A DNA stretch of 64,000 nucleotides, from contig NZ_CP172404.1 of the NCBI RefSeq assembly GCF_048213115.1, forward strand, positions 1,674,001-1,738,000, written 5' to 3'. This stretch comes from Niveibacterium terrae. GTDB taxonomy: Bacteria; Pseudomonadota; Gammaproteobacteria; Burkholderiales; Rhodocyclaceae. Below, piece after piece: positions 8,391 through 18,681 of the stretch (position 1 is its first letter; each line of letters opens with the position of its first letter). The notes under the pieces are model-generated. The model ran no database searches, was not told the DNA's origin, and was given only the letters and a program-made list of their open reading frames with translations. The position numbers were made by a program, and so were the translations under genes.

Positions 8391-9194
8391 TCAGCCGGGA
8401 TTTTTGCGCGCAACGAGAATGGTTGATGGGGTTGCCATCTGGCCCAACAGATCAAGGGCCGGGATGGCGCCGATGATGCGGCCGACCATACGCTTGCGTC
8501 GATTATGTGAATACCTGGCCCAGATCTCGAAGCGGTTGAAGACCCGCATATTCTGCTGGCTCAGCAGGGCGGTGAGCTTTCTAGGCGAGAACCAATTCAC
8601 TGCAGGGAAGCTGGCGTGCTGCACCCACTGGGGGTGGGTCGAGGTGGCGAGCCTGACGCAGTGGCGCTTAAGGCTTTTGGGATACCAACTGTAGAGAGCG
8701 AGATCGAACTCGTTTTGCACCGGGCACAGTACATTGGTCGTCGACAGGTAGAGAACGCCGCCAGGCGCCAGTACCCGTATCGCTTCTGTGAGGCAGGATT
8801 GCCAGTCTTCGACGTGTTCGAGCAGTTCGGGCATCGTGACGATAGCGAAGCTCGCGTTGGGCCAGGGCAGGGCAGTCGCCGAGCCTGAGCGGAATTCGGC
8901 GGCGAAGCCTGCGGCCTTCATCCTGTTCCGCGCGAGGGTGACCAGTTCCGGATTGATGTCGACACCGGCGACCGCAAAGCCTGATTCGGCCCAGATCCGG
9001 CAGAAACTCCCCGCGCCACATCCTATGTCCAGTACTCGGACTTGTCCTTGTTTCGAGGGCAACACGCAGAGCAGCATGTCCCTCAATCGCTTGAAGTGTG
9101 CGATCGTTGCCGGACTCGTACTCTGCTTTTCGTAATAGGCGACGAAGGGGTCGGGGGGCGACTCAAGACCTGTGCCTGAATGGGGGGCGCTCAT
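8391..9194 (-). CDS. Class I SAM-dependent methyltransferase
   Basis: 267 residues from ATG 9194 (MSAPHSGTG). A second ATG six bases upstream is less likely because GGAGA sits at proper distance only from 9194. Motif I is VLDIGCGAGSFCRIW (about 54-68), an acidic residue in AGVDINPE follows, and PELLEHVEDW is the motif after strand 4. This is a standard Rossmann methyltransferase of the UbiE/COQ5-like type acting on a small molecule or lipid. The substrate is unknown. It stands alone at the chromosomal side of the prophage junction. Confidence 0.8.
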   Translation of the reverse strand: MSAPHSGTGLESPPDPFVAYYEKQSTSPATIAHFKRLRDMLLCVLPSKQGQVRVLDIGCGAGSFCRIWAESGFAVAGVDINPELVTLARNRMKAAGFAAEFRSGSATALPWPNASFAIVTMPELLEHVEDWQSCLTEAIRVLAPGGVLYLSTTNVLCPVQNEFDLALYSWYPKSLKRHCVRLATSTHPQWVQHASFPAVNWFSPRKLTALLSQQNMRVFNRFEIWARYSHNRRKRMVGRIIGAIPALDLLGQMATPSTILVARKNPG

Positions 9195-9446
9195 GAGCAT
9201 TCTCCAGTCAAAGAGCTGTCTCTGCGCTCAGCCATTACGGGCTGGGCCCGGTTTCGCAAATTTCCCAGTCTGGCTTCAGCGCGATGGAATGCAAGCCGTT
9301 TTGCCCGGGGTGTGGGAGAAGCTTCCCAGGGACTTACGATAGACATGGCCCTTGCTGGATAAAGTGTTAGCCTTTCGCCCCCACGGATGAATTTTGTCTG
9401 CCGGGCGGGAGGTGCTCCTCCCGCTCACACTTTTGCTGGAGTTTCC

Positions 9447-10463
9447 ATGACGGTTTCCCTCTCCTCGCTTCTCGCCCCGGCGCTCGCTGCACGCGCGGAG
9501 CTGATCGCGCGTCTGCATGCCGAGCAGACCGACTGTTACCGGCTCTTTCATGGCACGGTGGAGGGGCTGTCGGGGCTGACCGTCGATCGCTACGGCAGCC
9601 TGATCCTGGCGCAGAGCTTCCATCAGGCGCTCACGGAGGCCGAACTCGCCGAGTTGGAGGCCTTCTATGCGGCCTCTCACCCCGACCTGCCGGTGATCTA
9701 CAACGATCGCAGCGGCGCGAATTCGCGGATCGCGAATGAGCTGAGCCCGGAGCGGATGGCGATCGCGGAGGCCCCACGCGAGATCTCCGAGGGCGGAGTC
9801 CGTTATGCGTTCCAGGCCCGTCATTCAGGGCAGGACCCCTGGCTCTTCCTCGATCTGCGGGCGGCGCGGCGGCGCGTGATGCGGGAAGCGGCGGGCAAAT
9901 CGCTGCTGAATCTGTTCGCCTACACGTGCGGAGTGGGCATCGCGGCGGCGAAGGCCGGCGCGAACCACGTCGTCAATGTCGACTTCGCCGAATCGAGCCT
10001 GTCGGTCGGCAAGGACAATGCGCGGCGCAACGAGCTCGCGACCCGCCCGCGCTTCGTCAAAAGCGATGTGTTCCCGGCTGTGCGTCAGCTCGCCGGAATC
10101 GGGCAAGCCCAGGTCGTGCGCGGCAAGAGGATGCCGGCCTTTCCCAAGCTCGACGCGCACCGCTTCGATCTGGTCTTCCTCGACCCGCCGCGCTATGCGA
10201 AGAGCCTGTTCGGCGTCGTCGACCTGGTCAATGACTACCCGGCGCTGTTCAAGCCGGCGCTGCTCTGCGTCGCTGAGGGGGGCTCTATCGTCTGCTGTAA
10301 CAACGTGGCCCAGGTCGGGCGCGAAGCCTGGCTGGACCAGCTCGAACGCAGTGCGCGCAAGGCGGGGCGCCCCGTCCAGTCCGCCGAGTGGATCGCTCCC
10401 GACGAGGACTTCCCCAGCCTGGACGGCAATCCGCCGCTCAAGACCGTGCTGCTGCGCGTTTGA
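9447..10463 (+). CDS. RlmI-like rRNA cytosine-5 methyltransferase
   Basis: 338 residues. ATG 9447 (MTVSLSSLL) is chosen because CTGGAG lies just upstream; an in-frame start 60 bases earlier has no such site. The N-terminal region (GTVEGLSGLTVDRYGS) and the core LLNLFAYTCGVGIAAAKAG plus DLVFLDPPRYAKS place it in the RlmI/RlmK class of 23S rRNA methyltransferases. The usual N-terminal PUA domain appears to be missing or very short. A bidirectional terminator follows directly and separates it from guaC. Confidence 0.75.
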   Translation: MTVSLSSLLAPALAARAELIARLHAEQTDCYRLFHGTVEGLSGLTVDRYGSLILAQSFHQALTEAELAELEAFYAASHPDLPVIYNDRSGANSRIANELSPERMAIAEAPREISEGGVRYAFQARHSGQDPWLFLDLRAARRRVMREAAGKSLLNLFAYTCGVGIAAAKAGANHVVNVDFAESSLSVGKDNARRNELATRPRFVKSDVFPAVRQLAGIGQAQVVRGKRMPAFPKLDAHRFDLVFLDPPRYAKSLFGVVDLVNDYPALFKPALLCVAEGGSIVCCNNVAQVGREAWLDQLERSARKAGRPVQSAEWIAPDEDFPSLDGNPPLKTVLLRV

Positions 10464-10482
10464 ACTGCGCGGCGTCGGTATG

Positions 10483-10509
10483 AAAAAGGCAGCCACTGGC
10501 TGCCTTTTT
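10483..10509. terminator. Bidirectional intrinsic terminator
   Basis: AAAAAGGCAGCC, a 3-base loop, then GGCTGCCTTTTT: a perfect stem flanked by A and T runs, between the convergent rRNA methyltransferase and guaC genes. Confidence 0.9.
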
Positions 10510-10529
10510 GATCCGCCGGAGCGCGAGGA

Positions 10530-11570
10530 TCAGGACTTGCCGAAGATCTCGTTGAGCTGCTGGCTGACGCGGATGAAGGTCGTGCGCTTCGAGAGTTCCT
10601 TGAGCTTGCGGGCACCGACGTAGGTGCAGGCCGAGCGCACGCCGCCCAGCAGATCCTGCAACGTCGCTTCGACCGGGCCGCGGTAGTCGAGCAGCACTTC
10701 CTTGCCTTCGGAGGCGCGGTACTCGGCGACGCCGCCGGCGTATTTCTCCATCGCGGTGCGCGAGCTCATGCCGTAGAAGCGCATCTTCTTCGCGCCGTCG
10801 ATCTCGACGACTTCGCCGTTGCACTCATCGTGGCCAGCGAGCATGCCGCCGAGCATGATGAAGTCCGCCCCCCCGCCAAAGGCCTTCGCGATGTCACCCG
10901 GCGTCGTGCAGCCGCCGTCGGCGCAGATCAGGCCGCCCAGACCGTGCGCCGCGTCGGCGCATTCGATGACAGCCGAGAGCTGAGGGTAGCCGACGCCGGT
11001 CATCTTGCGCGTCGTGCACACCGAGCCGGGGCCGATGCCGACCTTGACGATGTCGACGCCGCCGATGATCAGCTCTTCGGTCATCTCGCCGGTGACGACG
11101 TTGCCGGCCATGATCGTCACGTCAGGGAAGGCTTCGCGCAGCTTGTGCAGGAAGTCGACGAAGACCTTCGTGTAGCCGTTCGCGACATCGACGCAGACCA
11201 GCGAGATCGCCTCGCCGACCCGCTCCTTGACGCGGCGGAACTTGTCGTAGTCGCGGTGGGTGATGCCCATCGAGTAGAAGGTGGTCTGGCCGGCGGGCAG
11301 GGCCTTGAAGTAGCTGACCAGCTCTTCCTCACTGTAATGCTTGTGCAGCGCGACGCCGAGCTGCTGGCGCGCGAGTGCGTCGGCCATCGCGAAGGTGCCG
11401 GTCACATCCATGTTCGCGGCGATGATCGGGATGCCGTGATAGCTGCGCTTGGAGTGATGGAAGGTGTAATCGCGGGAGATGTCGACCTCGGAGCGCGAGG
11501 TCAGCGTGGAGCGCTTGGGCCGGATCAGGACGTCCTTGAAATCCAGCTTCAAGTCTTGTTCGATATGCAT
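10530..11570 (-). CDS. guaC: GMP reductase
   Basis: 346 residues. It converts GMP to IMP with NADPH in purine salvage. ATG 11570 (MHIEQDLKLDFKDVL) aligns with the start of E. coli GuaC; a frame extension of eight residues is ignored. Recognisable motifs: IIAANMD, VVTGEM, GPGSVCTTR with the catalytic cysteine, ADGGCTTPGD, GGGADFIMLGGM and the C-terminal GGVRSACTYVGA. Similarity to the enterobacterial enzyme extends over the full length. Transcribed alone, with a terminator downstream. Confidence 0.95.
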   Translation of the reverse strand: MHIEQDLKLDFKDVLIRPKRSTLTSRSEVDISRDYTFHHSKRSYHGIPIIAANMDVTGTFAMADALARQQLGVALHKHYSEEELVSYFKALPAGQTTFYSMGITHRDYDKFRRVKERVGEAISLVCVDVANGYTKVFVDFLHKLREAFPDVTIMAGNVVTGEMTEELIIGGVDIVKVGIGPGSVCTTRKMTGVGYPQLSAVIECADAAHGLGGLICADGGCTTPGDIAKAFGGGADFIMLGGMLAGHDECNGEVVEIDGAKKMRFYGMSSRTAMEKYAGGVAEYRASEGKEVLLDYRGPVEATLQDLLGGVRSACTYVGARKLKELSKRTTFIRVSQQLNEIFGKS

Positions 11571-11699
11571 GTCGGGCTCTTGTCCAATAAACACGGGGAG
11601 CGCCGTTGCCGTGGGGACGGCTTTGGCGAAACATGATGCCGTATCCGTCCGAGTCTGGAAAGGGGGCTTCAGCCTCTGTTGCGCCCGGCGCGATTGCGC

Positions 11700-13853
<2,154 letters not shown>

Positions 13854-13875
13854 AAGAAGCGAATTGTATGGGCGA

Positions 13876-14100
13876 AGGCGGGGTTTCGCGAAACACTGTT
13901 TCGCGCCGCCTGAGCCGGCTCGGCGTGCAAGCCGAGCCGTGGAACGGAGGCGGGGTTTCGCCAAGCATTGTTTTCGCGCCGCCTGAGGCGGCTCGGCGTG
14001 CAAGCCGAGCCGTGGAACGGAGGCGGGGTTTCGCGAAACACTGTTTCGCGCCGCCTGAGGCGGCTCGGCATGCAGGCCGAGCCGTGGAACGGAGGCGGGA
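13876..14100. repeat. 72-73 bp tandem repeat, three units
   Basis: Three head-to-tail units begin AGGCGGGG at 13876, 13948 and 14021, with a partial fourth at 14093. Each contains GTTTCGC..GCG followed by GCCGCCTGAG and a palindrome GGCTCGGC-TGCA-GCCGAGCC. Units differ at only a few bases. Long open frames across it in several frames are a by-product of the repeat. It lies between ygiQ and the terminator at 14107. Confidence 0.9.
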
Positions 14101-14106
14101 TCAGCC

Positions 14107-14138
14107 AAAAAGAAGCCCGTCCCCGGAAGGAGACGGGC
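14107..14138 (-). terminator. Intrinsic terminator upstream of ygiQ
   Basis: On the minus strand GCCCGTC, a 10-base loop, GACGGGC, then TTCTTTTT. It would stop transcription from the rho side before the repeat and ygiQ, or end the candidate small RNA. Confidence 0.75.
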
Positions 14139-14240
14139 GAACCGTTTGCAAACGGCTTGCCCGCGGACAGCCATTCGGGCAAGTGTGGCGCACATCGCTG
14201 CGCGCCAGGGTGGAGAGCATTTCCAGTAACAAGCGGAGCA
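14107..14240 (-). ncRNA. Candidate small RNA with serial hairpins
   Basis: Read on the minus strand, this 134-base gap contains four inverted repeats in series: TGGCGC/GCGCCA (14186-14207), CTTGCCCG/CGGGCAAG (14157-14183), the palindrome CCGTTTGCAAACGG (14142-14155), and a final G+C stem with a T-rich tail (14107-14138). An intrinsic terminator with no coding gene between it and the rho terminator suggests an independent transcript. A possible -10 (TATCAT, 14241-14246) is present without a good -35. No known RNA family is recognised. Confidence 0.35.
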
Positions 14241-14341
14241 ATGATAACGTCATTATTTGAACAATGCATCCAAAATCGTGTGCCGCCCTGAACGCACGCA
14301 TTTTTGCTGGCGAAGGGCTGGGATCCGGGCTGGGCGAGGGT

Positions 14342-14372
14342 AAAAAAAAGCCAGCCCGGAGGCTGGCTTTTT
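14342..14372 (-). terminator. rho gene terminator
   Basis: AGCCAGCC, loop CGGA, GGCTGGCT, with eight T residues following on the minus strand and four on the plus strand. It lies 15 bases after the rho stop codon. Confidence 0.9.
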
Positions 14373-14386
14373 GGCGAAGCAGACGA

Positions 14387-15646
14387 TCAACCGCGGCGCA
14401 TCGCGTCAAAGAAGTCGTTGTTGGTCTTCGTAGCCTTGATCTTGTCGAGCAGGAATTCCATCGCTTCGATCTCGTCCATGCCGTAGAGCAGTTTGCGCAG
14501 GACCCAGACCTTTTGCAGGATCTCGGGCTTGATCAGCAGCTCTTCGCGACGGGTGCCCGAGCGGTTGACGTTGATGGCCGGGTAGACGCGCTTCTCGGCC
14601 ATCCGGCGATCCAGGTGGATCTCCATGTTGCCGGTGCCCTTGAATTCTTCGTAGATCACATCGTCCATCCGGCTGCCGGTGTCGATCAGCGCCGAAGCGA
14701 TGATCGTCAGCGAGCCGCCTTCCTCGATGTTGCGCGCGGCACCGAAGAAGCGCTTGGGCTTCTGCAGCGCGTTCGCATCGACGCCGCCGGTCAGCACCTT
14801 GCCCGATGCGGGCACGACGGTGTTGTAGGCGCGGGCGAGCCGGGTCAGCGAATCGAGCAGGATCACGACGTCGCGCTTGTGCTCGACGAGGCGTTTGGCC
14901 TTTTCGATCACCATCTCGGCGACCTGAACGTGGCGGGTGGCCGGTTCGTCGAAGGTCGAGGCGACGACTTCACCTTTGACCGAGCGCTGCATCTCGGTCA
15001 CTTCTTCCGGACGCTCGTCGATCAGCAGAACGATCATCACGACATCGGGGTGGTTGGTCGTGATCGCGTGGGCGATGTGTTGCAGCATCACGGTTTTGCC
15101 GGACTTCGGCGAAGCGACCAGCATGCCGCGCTGCCCCTTGCCGATCGGCGCGATCATGTCGATGACGCGGCTGGTCACGTTCTCTTCGCCGCGGATCTCG
15201 CGCTCGAGCTTGAGCACTTCGGTCGGGTGCAGCGGCGTCAGGTTCTCGAACAGGATCTTGGTCTTCGAAGCTTCAGGCGATTCGAAGTTGACCTTGTCCA
15301 CCTTGACCAGCGCGAAGTAACGCTCGCCGTCTTTAGGCGTGCGGATTTCGCCTTCTATCGTGTCGCCGGTGTGCAGATTGAAGCGCCGGATCTGCGAGGG
15401 GGACACATAGATGTCATCGGTGCCCGCCAGGTAGGAGATGTCGGGCGAGCGGAGAAAACCGAAGCCGTCGGGAAGGACTTCGAGGACACCGTCGCCGAAG
15501 ATCGGCTCGCCTTTTTTCGCGCGATTGCGAAGCAAAGCGAAGACAAGTTCCTGCTTGCGCAGACGGTTCGCGCCATCGATCTCGTTGGCATGGGCCATTT
15601 CGAGCAATTGGCTGACGTGGAGGGACTTTAGCTCCGAGAGGTGCAT
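14387..15646 (-). CDS. rho: Transcription termination factor Rho
   Basis: 419 residues, the standard length. It is a hexameric RNA helicase that ends transcription. Order: N-terminal helical domain (MHLSELKSLHVSQLL), RNA-binding cold-shock-like fold with GFGFLRSP (about 61-68), Walker A SPKSGKT, Walker B VVILLDSLTR, and the R-loop/arginine-finger region toward the C terminus (NRSGTRREELL). Typical trxA-rho order, with a terminator between them that may set the ratio of the two transcripts. Confidence 0.98.
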   Translation of the reverse strand: MHLSELKSLHVSQLLEMAHANEIDGANRLRKQELVFALLRNRAKKGEPIFGDGVLEVLPDGFGFLRSPDISYLAGTDDIYVSPSQIRRFNLHTGDTIEGEIRTPKDGERYFALVKVDKVNFESPEASKTKILFENLTPLHPTEVLKLEREIRGEENVTSRVIDMIAPIGKGQRGMLVASPKSGKTVMLQHIAHAITTNHPDVVMIVLLIDERPEEVTEMQRSVKGEVVASTFDEPATRHVQVAEMVIEKAKRLVEHKRDVVILLDSLTRLARAYNTVVPASGKVLTGGVDANALQKPKRFFGAARNIEEGGSLTIIASALIDTGSRMDDVIYEEFKGTGNMEIHLDRRMAEKRVYPAINVNRSGTRREELLIKPEILQKVWVLRKLLYGMDEIEAMEFLLDKIKATKTNNDFFDAMRRG

Positions 15647-15714
15647 GACTTACCTGGATGGCTCGGCCGCTGGCCGGCGTGGCGCGTTGAACGCGACGGG
15701 GAGAAAGGAGAGTT

Positions 15715-15747
15715 TAAAAAACGACGCATCGGGCGATGCGCCGTCGT
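15715..15747 (-). terminator. Terminator between trxA and rho
   Basis: On the minus strand ACGACGGCGCATCG, loop CCC, GATGCGTCGTTTTTT. It lies 26 bases beyond the trxA stop and about 70 bases before the rho start, so rho may be expressed by read-through or from its own promoter. Confidence 0.85.
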
Positions 15748-15772
15748 ATGGTGTCCGCTAATCTAGCCTCAA

Positions 15773-16099
15773 TCAGAGGTTGCTGTCAATAAAGGTGATC
15801 AACTGGGACTTCGAAAGGGCGCCGACCTTGGTTGCGGCGATGTTGCCGCCCTTGAACAACATCAGCGTCGGAATGCCGCGAACGCCATATTTGGCGGGCG
15901 TATCGGCGTTCTTGTCGATGTCCACTTTGGCCACGACGAGGCGTCCGGCGTATTCGGCGGCGATCTCGTCGAGAATGGGCGCGATGCTCTTGCAAGGGCC
16001 GCACCATTCGGCCCAGTAGTCGAGCAGGACCGGAGTCGCGGACTTCAGGACGTCCTGTTCAAAAGACGCATCGGAGATGTGAAGGATGTGTTCGCTCAT
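15773..16099 (-). CDS. trxA: Thioredoxin 1
   Basis: 108 residues from ATG 16099 (MSEHILHISD), preceded by GAGGAA; the longer open frame has no site. The redox centre is WAEWCGPCKSIAP, with the cis-proline loop GIPTLMLFKGG. Cytosolic disulfide reductant. Transcribed away from fdxA and toward rho. Confidence 0.97.
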   Translation of the reverse strand: MSEHILHISDASFEQDVLKSATPVLLDYWAEWCGPCKSIAPILDEIAAEYAGRLVVAKVDIDKNADTPAKYGVRGIPTLMLFKGGNIAATKVGALSKSQLITFIDSNL

Positions 16100-16294
16100 G
16101 ATTCCTCGCAGAAGTTGCGGCCGTCGCGGGTGCGGGCCCGGAGGCGGGATGGGGGCGGTTGCCCCGCAAAAGATGCTCAATCCTAACGAAAAAGTGGTGA
16201 AGGGTGAAGCAGCCCCCTAGTCGTCGGTGACTTTTGCTGCGGTATGATCCAGAGCACTCAGGAACCAGAGCGGATTGCTTTCAGGAGAAAACCC

Positions 16295-16618
16295 ATGCCC
16301 TACGTCGTGACCGAATCCTGCATCAAATGCAAATATACCGACTGCGTCGATGTGTGCCCGGTCGATTGTTTCCGCGAAGGTCCGAACTTCCTGGTCATCG
16401 ATCCGGACGAGTGCATAGACTGCTCGCTGTGCGTCGCCGAATGCCCGGCAGAGGCGATCTATGCGGAAGATGACGTGCCGACCGATCAGCAGTCTTTCAT
16501 CGCGTTGAACGCCGAACTCGCGCGCAAATGGAAGCCCATTGTGGCGCGCAAGGAACCGCTGCCCGATGCTGACGAGTGGGTCAGCGTCAAGGGCAAGCTC
16601 GACAAGCTCGAGCGTTGA
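16295..16618 (+). CDS. fdxA: 7Fe ferredoxin (3Fe-4S/4Fe-4S)
   Basis: 107 residues. ATG 16295 (MPYVVTESCIKC) follows AGGAG; the frame extends upstream without a site. Two cysteine groups, CIKCKYTDCVDVCPVDCF and CIDCSLCVAECP, with the spacing of Azotobacter-type ferredoxin I, bind one 3Fe-4S and one 4Fe-4S cluster. The C-terminal helix carries LARKWKPIV. Cytosolic electron carrier. A TATGAT box at 16243-16248 may be its -10. Confidence 0.93.
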   Translation: MPYVVTESCIKCKYTDCVDVCPVDCFREGPNFLVIDPDECIDCSLCVAECPAEAIYAEDDVPTDQQSFIALNAELARKWKPIVARKEPLPDADEWVSVKGKLDKLER

Positions 16619-16693
16619 CGCGTCCGGTTTGCATTCTGACATGCGGGGGATATATCCCTTTCTTGGGGAGTGGATTCAGGTGCTTGATTTCCT

Positions 16694-16710
16694 GTAAGAA
16701 TTTTTCTTAC
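16694..16710. promoter_or_regulatory. Perfect inverted repeat upstream of the ilv leader
   Basis: GTAAGAATTTTTCTTAC, 7+3+7 perfect palindrome in an AT-rich patch about 40 bases before the proposed ilvB -35. It is loosely like an Lrp half-site pair, so it may be an operator for ilv control. No T-tail hairpin character for terminating fdxA. Confidence 0.45.
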
Positions 16711-16749
16711 GAGCGGGCGAAGGGCGATTATTTTGAGGGCAGCGCAATC

Positions 16750-16778
16750 TTGAGCTTTCAGGAAAACTGTGCTGCAAT
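16750..16778 (+). promoter_or_regulatory. Candidate ilvB promoter
   Basis: TTGAGC, 17-base spacer, TGCAAT. Transcription would begin near 16785, about 30 bases before the leader-peptide ATG. This fits an attenuation leader of normal length. Confidence 0.5.
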
Positions 16779-16815
16779 GGGAGCGTCGTTCCGTTTCCGT
16801 TGGCTTAAACGATCC

Positions 16816-16914
16816 ATGCTCGCCCTCTCTTTCGCTTCCGACTTTTCTGCTGCCGCTTCCGCGGTAGCTGTCGTCGTACGCGTAGTAGTAGGCGTAGGTG
16901 CTGTCGCGCCGTAG
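16816..16914 (+). CDS. ivbL: ilvBN leader peptide
   Basis: 32 residues, start MLALSFASDFSAAAS, then AVAVVVRVVVGVGAVAP and stop. Ten of the last 17 residues before the stop region are valine or branched-chain-like small residues in two Val runs, strikingly like E. coli IvbL (AAVVVVRVVVVVGNAP). Ribosome stalling at Val codons when valyl-tRNA is short should favour an antiterminator. No clear Shine-Dalgarno site is seen, and another in-frame ATG at 16776 falls in the proposed -10. Confidence 0.82.
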   Translation: MLALSFASDFSAAASAVAVVVRVVVGVGAVAP

Positions 16915-16944
16915 CGGGGATCCAAAGGTCAACAGGATTTCAAC

Positions 16945-16974
16945 CCCGCCGGTGCGAGCCGGCGGGTTTTTTTT
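16945..16974 (+). terminator. ilvBN attenuator
   Basis: CCCGCCGG, loop TGCGAG, CCGGCGGG, then TTTTTTTT, ending 40 bases before ilvB. An alternative pairing GCGGGG (16914-16919) with CCCCGC (16944-16949) would occupy the 5' half of this stem and prevent termination. Segment 16914-16919 lies at the leader stop codon. Confidence 0.88.
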
Positions 16975-17014
16975 CTGCCCTGCCGCCCACCGAGCCATTC
17001 GCAAGGAGAAGCTC

Positions 17015-18679
17015 ATGGAACTGTCAGGAGCAGAACTGCTGGTCCGCATGCTCGAAGCTCAGGGCGTTCAGACTGTCGCAGGGATACCGGGAGGCGCTGC
17101 GCTGCCCATCTACGACGCGCTGGGTCAATCGAAGCTCGTTCATCATGTGCTGACCCGGCACGAACAAGGGGCTGGTTTTCTCGCCCAGGGTATCGCCCGC
17201 GCGAGCGGAAAAGTCGGGGTCTGCCTCGCGTCGAGCGGGCCGGGCGCGACCAACCTGATCACCGCGATCGCCGATGCGAAGCTCGACTCGATCCCGCTGG
17301 TCTGCATCACCGGTCAGGTTGCGAGCTCGCTGATCGGCACCGATGCCTTCCAGGAAGTCGATACCTATGGTCTGTCGATTCCGGTTACGAAGCACAACTA
17401 CCTCGTCCACGACGCGCGCGATCTGCCCCGAATCATCTCCGATGCGTTCCGGATCGCCCAGTCCGGCCGGCCAGGTCCGGTCTGGATAGACATTCCGAAG
17501 GATGTGCAGCTGCAGCGCTTCACGCTCGAGGCAATCCCCGAGGCGGCCAAGCCCGACCCCGCTCCGGCCCTGGATCTCGACGCGATCGAGCGGGCCGCTG
17601 CGCTGATCAACTCCGCCCGGCGTCCGGTGCTCTATCTGGGCGGCGGCGTCGTTGCGTCGGGCGCCAGCGATCTGGCCATCGAACTCGCCGAGCGCGCTTC
17701 GCTGCCGACGACGCTGACGCTGATGGCGCTTGGCGCGATGCCTTGCGAGCATCCGCTGGCGATGGGCATGCTGGGCATGCACGGCGCCCGCCATACCAAT
17801 TACGCGCTGCAGGAAGCGGATTTGCTGATCTGCGTCGGAGCCCGCTTCGATGACCGGGCGACCGGCAAGACCCAGCAGTTCTGCCCGCACGCCCGGGTCA
17901 TCCATATCGACATCGATGCATCCGAGATCGACAAGATCATCGCGACCCATATCGGCATCCGCGGCGATGTCGGGGCCGCGCTGCGCGAGCTGCTCCCGCG
18001 CATCGAGCGCCAGGGGCGCGAGGCCTGGCTCGAACGGGTGGCCGGACTCAAGGCCGAACACCCGCTGCGCCTGCCCGGAATCGACGATCCTCTGAGCCAC
18101 TACGGGCTCGTGCGCGCGGTGGCCGACTGCCTCGACGATGAGGCGATCATCGCGACCGATGTTGGACAGCACCAGATGTGGGTTGCCCAGGCCTATCCGT
18201 TCCGCCGGCCGCGCCAGTGGCTAACTTCGGGAGGCCTGGGAACGATGGGCTTTGGCTTGCCCGCGGCGATCGGAGCCGCGCTCGCCGAACCTCAGCGCAA
18301 GGTCGTCTGTTTCTCCGGCGACGGCAGCCTGATGATGAACATCCAGGAGATGGCGACCGCGGTCGACGAAGGCGTCGACGTCAAGATCGTGCTGATGGAC
18401 AACCAGTCGCTCGGTCTCGTGCACCAGCAGCAGGACATGTTCTATGGCAAGCGGATCTTCGCTGCGGATTACACGCGGGCGGTCGACTTCGTCCGGATCG
18501 CCGAAGGCTTCGGGCTCTCTTCGATCGATCTGTCTGCCTGTAGCGATCCGCGCGCGAGTCTTGCGCAGGCGCTGGCTTCCCCCGGACCGGGCTTGATTCG
18601 CTGCGCAATCGACGTGAATCAGAAGGTCTATCCGATGGTTCCCCCGGGGGCTGCCAATACCGAGATGATTGGAGGTTGA
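17015..18679 (+). CDS. ilvB: Acetolactate synthase large subunit
   Basis: 554 residues; ATG 17015 follows AAGGAG. It condenses pyruvate (or pyruvate and 2-ketobutyrate) in valine, leucine and isoleucine synthesis. Thiamine-diphosphate enzyme: the N-terminal domain with catalytic Glu in RHEQGAGF, ASSGPGATNL, a middle FAD-binding-type domain, and the C-terminal ThDP motif GDGSLMMNIQEMATA. The whole chain closely follows E. coli IlvB (isozyme I) down to YPMVPPGAANTEM, rather than IlvI or IlvG. First gene of ilvBN behind an attenuator. Confidence 0.96.
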   Translation: MELSGAELLVRMLEAQGVQTVAGIPGGAALPIYDALGQSKLVHHVLTRHEQGAGFLAQGIARASGKVGVCLASSGPGATNLITAIADAKLDSIPLVCITGQVASSLIGTDAFQEVDTYGLSIPVTKHNYLVHDARDLPRIISDAFRIAQSGRPGPVWIDIPKDVQLQRFTLEAIPEAAKPDPAPALDLDAIERAAALINSARRPVLYLGGGVVASGASDLAIELAERASLPTTLTLMALGAMPCEHPLAMGMLGMHGARHTNYALQEADLLICVGARFDDRATGKTQQFCPHARVIHIDIDASEIDKIIATHIGIRGDVGAALRELLPRIERQGREAWLERVAGLKAEHPLRLPGIDDPLSHYGLVRAVADCLDDEAIIATDVGQHQMWVAQAYPFRRPRQWLTSGGLGTMGFGLPAAIGAALAEPQRKVVCFSGDGSLMMNIQEMATAVDEGVDVKIVLMDNQSLGLVHQQQDMFYGKRIFAADYTRAVDFVRIAEGFGLSSIDLSACSDPRASLAQALASPGPGLIRCAIDVNQKVYPMVPPGAANTEMIGG

Positions 18680-18681
18680 TC

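Noticed and set aside
13876..14100. Possible CRISPR array
   Set aside because: Units are contiguous and near identical along their whole length; there are no unique spacers, and no cas genes are near.
16776..16815. Earlier ATG for the ilv leader peptide
   Set aside because: It falls inside the proposed -10 element, before the likely transcription start.
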